Below are positions 41,063 through 50,343 of a stretch of DNA of 64,000 nt, piece after piece; the stretch's first letter is position 1; every line of letters begins with the position of its first letter. The notes under the pieces were generated by a model. The model was given only the letters and a program-made list of their open reading frames with translations. It made no database searches and was not told the origin of the DNA. The DNA is from UBA11606 sp964504305 (GTDB taxonomy: Bacteria; Actinomycetota; Acidimicrobiia; Acidimicrobiales; Aldehydirespiratoraceae): NCBI GenBank assembly GCA_964504305.1, contig CAZDEB010000006.1, forward strand, positions 1 to 64,000. The letters are read 5' to 3'. The translations under genes were made by a program, and so were the position numbers.

Positions 41063-42298
41063 TCACAAAACGTCGATGGGTGGGGATGCGATTTTGCGCC
41101 GCCAAAGTTCGCTGTGAACGGCGGCCAAACATACGGCGATACCCATGGCCACCATGGTCTCGCGAAGTCCAGCATTATCGGCGATGATGCCAAAGGGAAG
41201 GGCCGCCAACCCGAAGGCGCTATAGCTCAACATGATGAGCGACTGCACCCGGCCGTGGAATTCCATATCGGCGCTGGACAAGATCAGCGAACCGTTGAGC
41301 GATTGAAACGCCGACATGGATCCGCCCAACAAGAACATTGCCCCCAACGCGGCGTAGAAATTTGGCATCAGTGCAAACACGGTGAGAAAGACGCCGATGA
41401 AAAAGGCCGAACGGCCTTGGAGTGCGGTCAGGCGGTCCTTTTCGGTGTTGGCGAGGAATATGGCGGTTAGCACCGCGCCGATGGCCGCCGCGGTGGTGAG
41501 GTAGCCGAGGCTGGCCGCGCCCCGGCCGTAGAGGTCGGCGACAACCGCTGGGAGGAACGCGGTGTGAGCAAAGCCCAGCATCACGACCAAGATCGACAAG
41601 GTGAGCAGCCGCACTAGTTCGGGGCGGGCCCTGGTGTAAGCCAAACCGGCCCGCAAGTCTTCGACCGGAGTGCTGTCGCCGTGGCTGAGTGGCGCGCCGA
41701 GCGGCAACGTGATCGACAACGCCACGGCTACCGCCGAAAGCAAAGCCGACAGGTAGTAGACCCCTTCGACGCCGATGAACGCCACACCGATCATCACCCC
41801 CGCCACCGCGGGGCCGACCACCCTGGTGGCCTGCGAACTCATCGTGCCCAACATGATGGCGTTGGTGAGCTGTGTGCGATCGACGATGTCGGCCGTCATG
41901 GCCATACGGGCCGGAGCCAAGATCGAGATCGTCGAGCCACCCACGACCGAAGCCACCACGATCATCCAGTATTCGATCACCCCGGTTTCGATCGCCGCGG
42001 CGAGCGCCAGCGCGGTCACCGTGTTGATCAACTGGGTTGACACGAGGATGGTGCGTTTGTTGAACCGGTCGGCGAGCACGCCGCCGGTCGGGATGGCAAT
42101 CAGGCCAGCAATGCCGAACCCGATCAGCACCCCGCCGAGTGCGGTGTTGGTGCCGGTTAATTCGTAGGCCAACCAGCTCCGGGCAATCTGTTGGGTCTGC
42201 ATTGCCAGGAAGACAAAGATGCCGCCCCACCAAAGACGACGGAACTCGGGGACCGCGAGTGATTCGAACCGGGATGGTCGATCGGTAGGAGCGGTCAC
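41063..42298 (-). CDS. MFS transporter (EntS/MFS_3-like)
   Basis: 411 residues with 12 membrane helices. AVPEFRRLWWGGIFVFLAMQTQQIARSWLAYEL at the start and GVLADRFNKRTILVSTQLINTV (the MFS A motif) fit the enterobactin-exporter-like MFS_3 group, mostly drug or siderophore exporters. GTG 42298 is preferred; ATG 42337 is possible. It heads a four-gene operon and is divergent from the mycothiol-type gene at 42385. Confidence 0.85.
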   Translation of the reverse strand: MTAPTDRPSRFESLAVPEFRRLWWGGIFVFLAMQTQQIARSWLAYELTGTNTALGGVLIGFGIAGLIAIPTGGVLADRFNKRTILVSTQLINTVTALALAAAIETGVIEYWMIVVASVVGGSTISILAPARMAMTADIVDRTQLTNAIMLGTMSSQATRVVGPAVAGVMIGVAFIGVEGVYYLSALLSAVAVALSITLPLGAPLSHGDSTPVEDLRAGLAYTRARPELVRLLTLSILVVMLGFAHTAFLPAVVADLYGRGAASLGYLTTAAAIGAVLTAIFLANTEKDRLTALQGRSAFFIGVFLTVFALMPNFYAALGAMFLLGGSMSAFQSLNGSLILSSADMEFHGRVQSLIMLSYSAFGLAALPFGIIADNAGLRETMVAMGIAVCLAAVHSELWRRKIASPPIDVL

Positions 42299-42384
42299 CG
42301 AGCCGAGGCTAGACGGCGGCGCTTCGCGGCATTGCATTGCGCTGGAATGGCTGCGATCATCGGCCCGGCTGAGGGGATCAGACA

Positions 42385-43008
42385 ATGGACAAAAGCGCGG
42401 GTTTGATCGCCGAGCGGCAGGCTTTCTATTCGACACTGCGGGACTTGCCCAGCTCCGACTGGGACTCGGCCTCGTTGTGCCGGGGATGGCGAGTGCGCGA
42501 CGTTGCTGCTCATATCAACGTGTTGGCCGGGCTCACGCTCGCGTCGCTCGGTGCGGGGTTGGTGTTGGCACGAGGCGACTTTGACCGGTACATGAACCGG
42601 GCGGTGGCCAAACAAGCGCGGCGGCCGGTGTCGGAGCAACTTGGGTTGCTTGGCGAGGTCGCGGCGTCGGATCGAATCCCCCCAGCGACCACGATCGCCA
42701 ACAGTGCGCTCGACGTTTATGTTCACCATCACGACGTCGCCATACCCTTGGGCCGCGACGTGGTCTCAGACCCTGGTCGGTTGCGTTGGATGGCCGACGC
42801 GATGGTGAGCGTGGGCCGGCCGATAGGCGGGGCCGCTCGTGTCAAGGGGCTACGGCTGATCGCCACCGACATCGACTGGCACTACGGCACGGGCCCCGAA
42901 GTGCGCGGACCAGCGGCTGCTTTGCTGTTGGCCGGATGCGGACGCACTGCCCTCAACGGACAACTCGAAGGTGACGGGGTTTCGTTGTTGCAAGAACGAG
43001 GCGGCTGA
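42385..43008 (+). CDS. Maleylpyruvate isomerase family (mycothiol-dependent, DinB-like) protein
   Basis: 207 residues. The DinB-like four-helix bundle shows the metal ligands H in VRDVAAHINVLAG and H-x3-D in DVYVHHHDVAIP. ERQAFYSTLRDLPSSDW and the middle SLCRGWRVRDV are typical of the TIGR03083 actinobacterial group, metal enzymes that often use mycothiol. The exact reaction is unknown. The CoA-transferase gene follows by 4 bp, so the two may share a substrate pathway. Confidence 0.82.
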   Translation: MDKSAGLIAERQAFYSTLRDLPSSDWDSASLCRGWRVRDVAAHINVLAGLTLASLGAGLVLARGDFDRYMNRAVAKQARRPVSEQLGLLGEVAASDRIPPATTIANSALDVYVHHHDVAIPLGRDVVSDPGRLRWMADAMVSVGRPIGGAARVKGLRLIATDIDWHYGTGPEVRGPAAALLLAGCGRTALNGQLEGDGVSLLQERGG

Positions 43009-43012
43009 CCGG

Positions 43013-45445
43013 GTGACCCTACTATCGGACATTCGAGTGGTCGACATGACCGATGCCCTCGGCGAAGCGGCCGGCCGGGTGTTGGCCGATCTCGGCGCCA
43101 CGGTGATCAAGGTCGAAGCCGATGGCGGGTGCGAGTCGCGCCGCCGAGCCCCGTTTGACTCTGACGGTGTCTCGTTTCATTGGTCGGCTTGGGGACGCGG
43201 CAAGTCGAGCGTGGTGGTAGACGCCAGTAGCGCCGCCGGTACCGCGACATTGCTTCGCCTGATCGATAGTGCCGACGTGTTGCTCGAGTCGTTTACTTCC
43301 ACCGATCGCCAGCGGTTGGGGTTGGAGCCAGCGACTACCGCGGCTCGGTATCCCTCGCTCGTTCATGTTTCGGTTACGCCGTTTGGCATCACGGGGCCGA
43401 GGTCCGATCATCCCGCAACCGATCTCACCCTTGCGGCTAGCGGTGGGTTTCTCAACCATCAAGGCGACAAGGACCGGCCGCCTATTCCGATTGGTTTCCC
43501 CGAAACGGCCAACCACGGGGGCGTGCAGGCCGCGGCCGACACGATCGCCGCGCTCTATGAGCGTGACCGGTCCGGGCTGGGGCAGCATCTCGACGTCTCC
43601 ATGCAGGCCGCGGTGGTTGGCACGTTGTTGTGGACCAGTAGCTACGCGGCCATAGATCGCAACCCGTCGTTTACCGGCGACGATCGAGATCAGGCATCGA
43701 CCGACCGTGGTGGCGTTGTCGTGCCGGGCGTTCGCAACCCGGTCGTCGAGCCGTGCGCCGACGGTTACGTCGTTCTCACCTTTGTATTGGGAGCCCAAGG
43801 CAACGCCGCGTTTGCGGCGGCCATCGATTGGGTAGCCGAGCAAGGCGCGCTCGACGACGACCTTGTTGGCCGGTCGTGGGCGACGTGGATCGCCGACATG
43901 AAAGACGGCACCCTGCCGGTGGCCGATGGTGCACGGGCCATGGCTCAGCTTCTAGAGTTCCTGCGCACCAAAACCAAAGCCGAGATTCATGCCCGGTCGG
44001 TGAGCCACAAGTTGTTGATCGCCCCTTGCAACAACGTTGCCGATCTGCTCGCCGACTCGCAGCTGAAAGCTCGAGGCTTTTGGACCGAGGTCGACGGCCG
44101 TCCGCTCCCTGGTCCGTTAGCGATCTTGAGCGAAACGCCGATCTCCTACGATGGTGGTGCGCCGGCCCTCGGTCAACATCAAGCCCTCCTCGCCGAGCTT
44201 GGCGAGACCAGAGCGCGGCCGTCGCTGCCCGCCCAGCCCCGGCGGCCGATCTATGAGGGTCTGAAGGTCGCCGACCTTGCGTGGATGGCCGCCGGCCCGC
44301 TCGTGACTCGAGAATTGGCCAACCAAGGCGCCACCGTGGTGCACGCCGAGACCGCCACCCGGCTCGACACCATGCGGGTCCTGCCCCCATTTTTCGAAAA
44401 CGTGGTGAACACCGAGACCGGTCTGCCGGCGGCCAATGCCAACCAGTCCAAGCTCGGGTTGGCCTGCAACTTCGGTCTTCCCGAAAGTACCGAGGTGATC
44501 GACCGGCTCATTCGGTGGGCCGACGTGGTGGTCGAAAACTTTCGGCCGGGCATGGCCGCACGCCGCGGGTTCGGATGGGACCGTGTGCACCACGTCAACC
44601 CGCGGGCGGTGATGTTGTCGACATCGATGCGCGGTCAGACCGGCCCCGAAGCGACCATGACCGGCTTTGGTTTGCAGGGTGCGGCGCTGGCCGGGTTCGT
44701 CGACATCACTGGGTGGCCCGACCGGCGCCCGATTGCCCCGTGGGGCGCCTACACCGACTTCATCTCGCCGCGTTATTCGCTGGCCGCCCTCATCGCGGCG
44801 CTGCGGCACGCTCAACGGACTGGTCGGGGTCAACACATCGACTTGTCGCAAAACGAGGCCGGGATTCACTTCCTGGCCCCACTCGTGCAGGAGTACGCCG
44901 CGACTGGTCGCATGCTCGAACGGCCTGGCACTAGATCAGAGCTCGGTGCCCCCAGCGGCGTGTTCAGGGCGAACGGATCCGAGCGTTTCTTGGCCGTGTC
45001 GGCGCAGACCGACCGGCACTGGCTCGCGGTTCGTCAGGCGGTTGCGCCGCTACGCACCGACGCCTACGACGACCTCTCCAACGATCAGCGGCTGGCTCGG
45101 CGCGACGAAATCGAGGCGGTGTTCGCCGAGTGGCTCGCCCGAATCGACGTGTTCGACGCCGCTAACCTGTTGCTCGACGCCGGGTGCCCGGCCTACCCGT
45201 CGCTTCGGGCCCGAGACCTCATCCGCGACCCTCAACTATCGCACCGAGGGTTCTTCACCGAGCTGCCGCATCGGGTCATCAAAGCCCGCTACGACGGCCC
45301 GGTCACCCAATTCTCGGCGTCGCCGTGGTCGGCGCACCGAGCCGGACCGACCATCGGCGAAGACAGCGAATACGTGCTCGCCGACTTGTTGGGCTTCACC
45401 GAGGACGAAATCGTCGACCTCGCGGCGGCCGGCGTCCTTACCTGA
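43013..45445 (+). CDS. Tandem CaiB/BaiF family III CoA-transferase
   Basis: 810 residues, about twice the length of a single family-III enzyme. Two complete-looking domains (about 1-395 and 400-810) each begin with the Rossmann-like ADLGATVIKVE or NQGATVVHAE and each hold the Asp that forms the acyl anhydride (HLDVSMQAAV, HIDLSQNEAG). These enzymes move CoA between carboxylic acids. Since family-III enzymes are interlocked dimers, a covalent tandem may replace the dimer. Start GTG 43013. Likely serves the neighbouring acyl-CoA pathway. Confidence 0.88.
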   Translation: MTLLSDIRVVDMTDALGEAAGRVLADLGATVIKVEADGGCESRRRAPFDSDGVSFHWSAWGRGKSSVVVDASSAAGTATLLRLIDSADVLLESFTSTDRQRLGLEPATTAARYPSLVHVSVTPFGITGPRSDHPATDLTLAASGGFLNHQGDKDRPPIPIGFPETANHGGVQAAADTIAALYERDRSGLGQHLDVSMQAAVVGTLLWTSSYAAIDRNPSFTGDDRDQASTDRGGVVVPGVRNPVVEPCADGYVVLTFVLGAQGNAAFAAAIDWVAEQGALDDDLVGRSWATWIADMKDGTLPVADGARAMAQLLEFLRTKTKAEIHARSVSHKLLIAPCNNVADLLADSQLKARGFWTEVDGRPLPGPLAILSETPISYDGGAPALGQHQALLAELGETRARPSLPAQPRRPIYEGLKVADLAWMAAGPLVTRELANQGATVVHAETATRLDTMRVLPPFFENVVNTETGLPAANANQSKLGLACNFGLPESTEVIDRLIRWADVVVENFRPGMAARRGFGWDRVHHVNPRAVMLSTSMRGQTGPEATMTGFGLQGAALAGFVDITGWPDRRPIAPWGAYTDFISPRYSLAALIAALRHAQRTGRGQHIDLSQNEAGIHFLAPLVQEYAATGRMLERPGTRSELGAPSGVFRANGSERFLAVSAQTDRHWLAVRQAVAPLRTDAYDDLSNDQRLARRDEIEAVFAEWLARIDVFDAANLLLDAGCPAYPSLRARDLIRDPQLSHRGFFTELPHRVIKARYDGPVTQFSASPWSAHRAGPTIGEDSEYVLADLLGFTEDEIVDLAAAGVLT

Positions 45446-45472
45446 ACGCTCGCCGCTCCTGCACTTTCTTTG

Positions 45473-45546
45473 TCGGGACGGGGAGATTTGAACTCCCGAC
45501 CCCCTGCTCCCAAAGCAGGTGCGCTACCGAGCTGCGCCACGTCCCG
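45473..45546 (-). tRNA. tRNA-Pro (anticodon TGG)
   Basis: The minus strand folds as a full cloverleaf: acceptor CGGGACG/CGTCCCG, D-arm with GCGCAGCTCGGTAGCGC, anticodon stem CCTGC/GCAGG with loop TTTGGGA (anticodon TGG, 45512-45510), T-arm GGGAG TTCAAAT CTCCC, discriminator A at 45473. CCA is not encoded. It lies between the CoA-transferase and acyl-CoA dehydrogenase genes and shows no sign of insertion. Confidence 0.95.
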
Positions 45547-45583
45547 TTGTGAACCCCAGAGGGTATCGGCTTGGTTCGCGAAG

Positions 45584-46750
45584 TCAGCGGGTCCGGGGCA
45601 GTCCGAGGTGACCTTCGGCGACAAGGTTGCGGCTGATTTCGCTGGTGCCGCCGTAGATCGTCGTGACCGGCGAGTGCCGAACGTTCTCTTCGATGCGGCC
45701 GCCGAGGTGAGCGTCGGGGCTGGCGTGAGTGAGCAGACCGTCGACGCCCATGATGTCTTGGAAGTCTCGGCAGTGTCGTTTGTAGGACTCTGACGCAAAG
45801 AGTTTGGTCATCGAGCCCTCGACTCCAAACATTGCGCCTTCCTGGGCGAGCGACGCGGTGTGGTAGGCGAAACCTCGGCAAACCTCGACGTCGATCATGG
45901 CTCGCATCAGCGTTTCGCGAACGGTGGGATCGTCGATCGGGGCGGTGCCGTCGTCGCGGGTATGGGTTTGGGCCCAATGGACCGCGGCGTCGATGACGGG
46001 GGGCGAGGGGAATTGGCCGCCGGCGATTCCTCGCTCGTACTTGAGCGCGGTTTTCATTACCGCCCAACCACCGTTTACTTCGCCGACGCGCCATTTGTCG
46101 GCCAGTCGAACGTCGTCGTAGAACGTGGCGTTCGAACGTTCGACGGCCATGGTTGGCACCGGCTGGATTTCGATGCCGGGGCTGTCGAGGGGCACCAGAA
46201 AGAACGTGAGTCCTTTGTGTTTGGGAACGTCGGGGTCGGTGCGGGTGAGCAGAATCACGTAGTTGGCGACGTGGGCCATTGTGGTCCACATCTTCGATCC
46301 GTTGATCACCCACTCGTCGCCGTCTCGTACGGCGCGGGTTTGGGCGGCGGCTACGTCGCTGCCGGACTCGGGCTCGGTGTAGCCGAAACAGGCCAACGCG
46401 CGGCCGTCGAGGATCCGCGGCACCACATCGTTCTTGAGATCGTCGTTGCCGTGCTCAAGCAAGATGGCGGCCACGATGATCGCGACACCCATCGCGTCGA
46501 TCGGGGCCCGCGCTAGTTGCATCTCTTCGTTGAGGACCACCGACTCGAGGGCCCCGCGGCCGCCGCCCCCGAGTTCGCTGGGGACGGGTCCGGCCAGCCA
46601 GCCGCGTTGAGCGATAGCGGCGTGAAGGGCCGGAGAATGGATCGTGCCGTCGTGGGTAGCGGCGATCATGTCCTCGGTCAAAGTGTCGGCCAGGAACTGG
46701 CGAACCTCGGCGCGGAACTCCTCGACCTCAGGCGGAAATGAGAAATCCAT
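45584..46750 (-). CDS. Acyl-CoA dehydrogenase
   Basis: 388 residues from ATG 46750. FAD and substrate regions are clear: FGYTEPESGSDVAAAQTRA, VINGSKMWTTMAHVANYVI, FDDVRL-like YDDVRLADKW. The C-terminal site reads YGGTSEISRNLVAE, so Glu is not at the MCAD-type position; a Glu in LKYERG (helix G) may be the base. It overlaps the stop of the preceding dehydrogenase gene by 1 bp (TGATG), so the pair may form a heterotetramer as steroid side-chain dehydrogenases of mycobacteria do. Confidence 0.88.
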   Translation of the reverse strand: MDFSFPPEVEEFRAEVRQFLADTLTEDMIAATHDGTIHSPALHAAIAQRGWLAGPVPSELGGGGRGALESVVLNEEMQLARAPIDAMGVAIIVAAILLEHGNDDLKNDVVPRILDGRALACFGYTEPESGSDVAAAQTRAVRDGDEWVINGSKMWTTMAHVANYVILLTRTDPDVPKHKGLTFFLVPLDSPGIEIQPVPTMAVERSNATFYDDVRLADKWRVGEVNGGWAVMKTALKYERGIAGGQFPSPPVIDAAVHWAQTHTRDDGTAPIDDPTVRETLMRAMIDVEVCRGFAYHTASLAQEGAMFGVEGSMTKLFASESYKRHCRDFQDIMGVDGLLTHASPDAHLGGRIEENVRHSPVTTIYGGTSEISRNLVAEGHLGLPRTR

Positions 46751-47760
46751 CAGGCGGCCTTTCGCGGGCCGAACTCGGCGTCGGCCAGGCGGGCGTACTC
46801 TCGGCCGGGTTCGCCGAGCTGCAAGATCCAGGACGCGGCGTGGCGGTGGTAAAGCTGGATGTCGTACTCGGCGGAGAATCCGTAGCCGCCGTGATACTGC
46901 AACGATCGGTCGGCGGCAAAGCGGGCCATTTCGGCAGAGAACAGCAGCGCCATCCCGGCGAGGCGTGAGGCATCGGCTTGGTTGGTCTCCAGGGCCCAGA
47001 CGGCTCGGTGAGCCAGCAGCCGAGCCCCTTCGAGGCGGGTCGCAGCGTCGGCGAAACCGTGTTGCACGGCCTGAAAGCTGCCGATTGGTACGCCGAACTG
47101 AATGCGTTCTTTGGCGTAGTCGACCCCGAGTTCGATGGCCCGCTCGGCCAGCCCAACATGGGCAACGGCCATGAGGGCGCGCCATTCGTCGAGGGCTCTT
47201 GTCCATTGCTGGTCGGAGATGTCGAGGGGTGTGGTTTCGTCGGGGCTGCGGCTGGCCAACGGCAGATCAGCGGTATTGGGCGCCGCGGTTAGTGGGGGAG
47301 CGGAGCGCCAGGCTTCGCCCGAGGTGCCATCGTGAGTGATGATGATGTCGGCAACAGCCCCGGCGGGTATCAGATGCGCCGTTGCGCCTTGGGGGTTGCG
47401 CAGCGCCAAGGTTGCGATGTCGTTGCCGGCGACGATCGCCTCGAATTGTGCCTGATCGAATGGCCGGTGGTGTTCGAGGAGCCGAGCGGTTACTGAGTGT
47501 TCGACGAGGGGCACCGGAGCGAGATGACGCCCCCACTGCTCGACGACAACCGCGAGATCACACAGTGTGGCTCCGCCGCCTCCTGCGTCGAGGGAGACCG
47601 CCATGCCGGGTGCGCCCATCTCGACCAGCTTGCGCCATAGGGCTGCGTCGTGGCCGAGGGGCACCGCGGCTCTGACTACCTCGATGGGTGACTCGTTGGC
47701 GAAGAAGCCGGCGAAAACGTCGCGAACCGCCGCTTCGTCATCGGTAAGTCTGGTGCGCAT
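46750..47760 (-). CDS. Acyl-CoA dehydrogenase, small partner-type subunit
   Basis: 336 residues. N-terminal helices (DEAAVRDVFAGFFANE) are followed by a shortened middle and the C-terminal FAD-binding part: RIQFGVPIGSFQAVQHGFAD and QYHGGYGFSAEYDIQLYHR. The middle beta domain is short and the GTSEI-type end is missing, as in the non-catalytic or half-site subunits of heteromeric dehydrogenases. It is translationally coupled to the next dehydrogenase. The substrate is unknown. Confidence 0.82.
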   Translation of the reverse strand: MRTRLTDDEAAVRDVFAGFFANESPIEVVRAAVPLGHDAALWRKLVEMGAPGMAVSLDAGGGGATLCDLAVVVEQWGRHLAPVPLVEHSVTARLLEHHRPFDQAQFEAIVAGNDIATLALRNPQGATAHLIPAGAVADIIITHDGTSGEAWRSAPPLTAAPNTADLPLASRSPDETTPLDISDQQWTRALDEWRALMAVAHVGLAERAIELGVDYAKERIQFGVPIGSFQAVQHGFADAATRLEGARLLAHRAVWALETNQADASRLAGMALLFSAEMARFAADRSLQYHGGYGFSAEYDIQLYHRHAASWILQLGEPGREYARLADAEFGPRKAA

Positions 47761-47807
47761 GTCGACATCATTGCCGAGCCGACTGGTCAGTGGAAATCAT
47801 GGAGTAA

Positions 47808-47833
47808 AACATATTGACAACCGTCGATATGTT
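47808..47833 (+). promoter_or_regulatory. Dyad operator overlapping the arsI promoter
   Basis: AACATATTGAC (47808-47818) and GTCGATATGTT (47823-47833) form an 11-bp inverted repeat with one mismatch around AACC. A -35-like TTGACA (47814-47819) lies inside it, with a -10-like TAGGTT at 47838-47843. This fits repression by an ArsR/SmtB-type dimer; no such regulator gene is in the window. Confidence 0.65.
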
Positions 47834-47870
47834 GCGTTAGGTTGAGGTCCGTACCTACAAGGAGAACCTC

Positions 47871-48296
47871 ATGCGTCTTCAACTTGCTCTCGATGTCAGC
47901 GATATCGACGAGGCAGTCGACTTCTACACAAAGCTGTTTGCGACCGAGCCGCTCAAACGCAAGCCCGGCTACGCCAACTTCGCGATTGCCGATCCTCCGC
48001 TCAAGCTCGTGTTGTTCGAAAACGAACAAGGTGGCGGAACGCTGAACCATCTTGGCGTCGAGACCGAAACGGCCGACGAGGTCGAAGCGGCCGAAGCTCG
48101 ACTCGACGATTCTGGCCTCGACACCACCGGGGTCTCCGAGACCGTGTGCTGCTACGCCGGCAAAACCGAAACATGGGTGATTGGCCCCGATGACGAGCGG
48201 TGGGAGTGGTACGTAAAGACGAGCGATACCGCCGAGTTCGGCACCGATTCCATCGCCCCACTCAAGTCGGCGGTCGGGTCGGCCTGCTGCAGCTGA
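47871..48296 (+). CDS. arsI: ArsI/CadI-type VOC family protein (organoarsenical C-As lyase-like)
   Basis: 141 residues, one glyoxalase/VOC domain. The vicinal pair Cys93-Cys94 (TVCCYAGKTETWV) that binds trivalent arsenical, His60 in LNHLGVE and Glu112 in WEWYV agree with the iron-dependent ArsI/CadI group, which splits the C-As bond of methylarsenite; Gln4 may be the third ligand. An extra C-terminal CC (SACCS) may bind metal. AAGGAG precedes ATG 47871. No other ars gene is near, so it is a stand-alone unit under its own operator. Confidence 0.85.
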   Translation: MRLQLALDVSDIDEAVDFYTKLFATEPLKRKPGYANFAIADPPLKLVLFENEQGGGTLNHLGVETETADEVEAAEARLDDSGLDTTGVSETVCCYAGKTETWVIGPDDERWEWYVKTSDTAEFGTDSIAPLKSAVGSACCS

Positions 48297-48314
48297 TTTG
48301 TTTCCCCCGGTTGG

Positions 48315-49535
48315 TCACCGAGGGATGTCGCGCCACGGCTGATCTTTGTCGTAACCCGGCTCCCTCGGTAGACCGAGCGTGCGTTCGGCGATGTTGTTGC
48401 GCAACACTTCGTTGGTGCCGCCGCCGATAGAGATCGAAAATCGGCCCATCAACTCGGCCTGGGCCCACCGCGACGGTGCAGTGTTCGCCACCGCCGCCTC
48501 GGGGCCCGCCAGCGACATGGCCAAGTTGCCCGAAAGGACTCGGTTCTGTGCCGACATCAGCTTGAGCAAGCCGGGATCCATCGGGGGCATTTCACCTCGC
48601 CGGATGGCCTGCTGAACCTGCTCGCCCATCAAGCCCGTGACCCGCTCGCGAACATAGAAGCGAAGCAGGTCCTGGCGGGTCACCGCGTTTGCGGTGCGGC
48701 CGTGCCGAGCCGCCAACGACAACAGATTGTCGAAGGTAGGTGCCTTGGCCCGGCCGATGAACGCCGACTCGTTGGCCAGCACGGTGCGAGCGGGCGCCCA
48801 GCCGCCGTCGATCTCGCCGATCACGTGGTCGACCGGCACCCGCACATCGCTTAGGAACACTTCGTTGAAATGAGAGGCCCGGTTGATCTGAACCAGCGGT
48901 CGGACATCAACCCCGGGGCTCGCCATGTCGAGCAGGACAAACGTGATGCCGCGGTGTTTCGGCGCGTCCGGGTTGGTCCGCACCAGTGCAAAACCCCAGT
49001 CGCAGTGTTGGGCCGAACTGTTCCATACCTTTTGGCCGTTGAGCACGAACTCGTCGCCATCGCGAACCGCTCGTGTGCCGAGACTGGCAAGGTCCGAGCC
49101 CGCACCAGGCTCGCTGAAGAGTTGACAGAAAGTGGTGCCGGCCGACAACAAGCGGGGGAGAAGCTCGAGCTTTTGGGCCTCGGAGCCGTGGCGCAACAGT
49201 GCCGGTCCGAGCATGGCTGTGGTGGCGCCCACGAAACCGGTGTTCTCTTCGTAGCCGGCCGCTATCTCTCGCGCGATCCTGGCCATTGCGCTCGAGCGGC
49301 CTCCGCCGCCGTACTCCGCGGGCCAGGCGATTCCCATGAATCCGGCGTCGAAAAGTCGGCGCTGCCAGAGTCGAGACGCTTCGAAGTGGGCTCGGGCTTC
49401 GGCCGAATCGGTTTGGACGTTGACCGCCCACGGATCGGTTTCGGCCCGTGGAGTGGCGTTGGCCTGATACCAAGTGCTCACCCGCGTCCGGAACTCTTCA
49501 AGCGATTCGTGTTTGCCCCCAGCGTCGGTAGCCAT
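48315..49535 (-). CDS. Acyl-CoA dehydrogenase
   Basis: 406 residues. Signatures: GIAWPAEYGGGGRSSAMARI, CQLFSEPGAGSDLASLGTRA, VLNGQKVWNSSAQHCDWG, FNEVFLSDVRVP, and the C-terminal GGGTNEVLRNNIAERTLGLPR. This is the FadE group frequent in actinobacterial fatty acid and steroid degradation. It is not directly adjacent to the other two dehydrogenases (ArsI lies between). The TetR gene upstream on the same strand (29-bp gap) probably controls it. Confidence 0.88.
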   Translation of the reverse strand: MATDAGGKHESLEEFRTRVSTWYQANATPRAETDPWAVNVQTDSAEARAHFEASRLWQRRLFDAGFMGIAWPAEYGGGGRSSAMARIAREIAAGYEENTGFVGATTAMLGPALLRHGSEAQKLELLPRLLSAGTTFCQLFSEPGAGSDLASLGTRAVRDGDEFVLNGQKVWNSSAQHCDWGFALVRTNPDAPKHRGITFVLLDMASPGVDVRPLVQINRASHFNEVFLSDVRVPVDHVIGEIDGGWAPARTVLANESAFIGRAKAPTFDNLLSLAARHGRTANAVTRQDLLRFYVRERVTGLMGEQVQQAIRRGEMPPMDPGLLKLMSAQNRVLSGNLAMSLAGPEAAVANTAPSRWAQAELMGRFSISIGGGTNEVLRNNIAERTLGLPREPGYDKDQPWRDIPR

Positions 49536-49564
49536 GGGCGCGGAGCGTATCGGCGGAGCGGCGA

Positions 49565-50224
49565 CTAGGCCGATTCGATCGCGCCGCTCACAAACGACGC
49601 CGCGGCGAAAGCGATGAACTCTTCGGTCTGAGCGTCATCGAACCGCATCGCCACGATGCGTTGTGCGGCGCCGTTCGCGGCAGCCCAGAACCAGGTCGAG
49701 AGGTATTCGTCTCGTAGGAGTTTGTGCCCATCGACCCTTGCCGCTTGGCCAAGACGCGCCACGATTAGGTCGCTCAGCTGGTCAAACGATGTCGAGAAGT
49801 TCGACGGTCCCCCTTGGCCGTTGCCGTTTTTTTCGGCCGTGAAGTCGAGTTCGTATCGCCCGAGGCCGGCCCACAGGGCCGAGACATGAGAGAACAAGTT
49901 GGCTGTGAGTTCGTTGAGGCCGATCTCGTCGGGCTGGTGGTAGATGACCTCGACAATGCCGTTCAATCTTGATGCGTACAAGACGGCAAAGATCTCGTCT
50001 TTGCCCGAGAACCACTGATAGACCGCGCCGGCACTAACCCCGGAGCGCGCCGCAACATCTCTTATTGACAATCCGGCCCAACCCGACTCGTCGAGGATTT
50101 CTGCCGCTGACGCCAGCACGTCGGCGCGCCGTTGGGCGACGTTGCCGCGAGCGTTGGCACCGCGATGGGGTTTTTGATGAGGGTCTGTTTGATCCGCTGT
50201 TGTTTCAACCACGCCGAAAACCAT
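49565..50224 (-). CDS. TetR family transcriptional regulator
   Basis: 219 residues. The N-terminal HTH is clear (ADVLASAAEILDESGWAGLSIRDVAARSGVSAGAVYQWFSGKDEIF). The ligand domain is helical, with YLSTWFWAAANGAAQRIVAMRF. It is divergent from the thiolase gene with 119 bp between, and is upstream of the acyl-CoA dehydrogenase on its own strand, so it probably represses both on an acyl-CoA signal. The operator could not be fixed by eye. Confidence 0.88.
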   Translation of the reverse strand: MVFGVVETTADQTDPHQKPHRGANARGNVAQRRADVLASAAEILDESGWAGLSIRDVAARSGVSAGAVYQWFSGKDEIFAVLYASRLNGIVEVIYHQPDEIGLNELTANLFSHVSALWAGLGRYELDFTAEKNGNGQGGPSNFSTSFDQLSDLIVARLGQAARVDGHKLLRDEYLSTWFWAAANGAAQRIVAMRFDDAQTEEFIAFAAASFVSGAIESA

Positions 50225-50343
50225 AAGAGAACATTAAGACGGCAGCGGGACTAAAGCAACACTGGTCCGGTCTTCGGGCCTGTCACGATCACCCGCTCGG
50301 CACGGTATTTGGGCCCGGCGAGGTCGTCGGGCAAGATAGGTGA

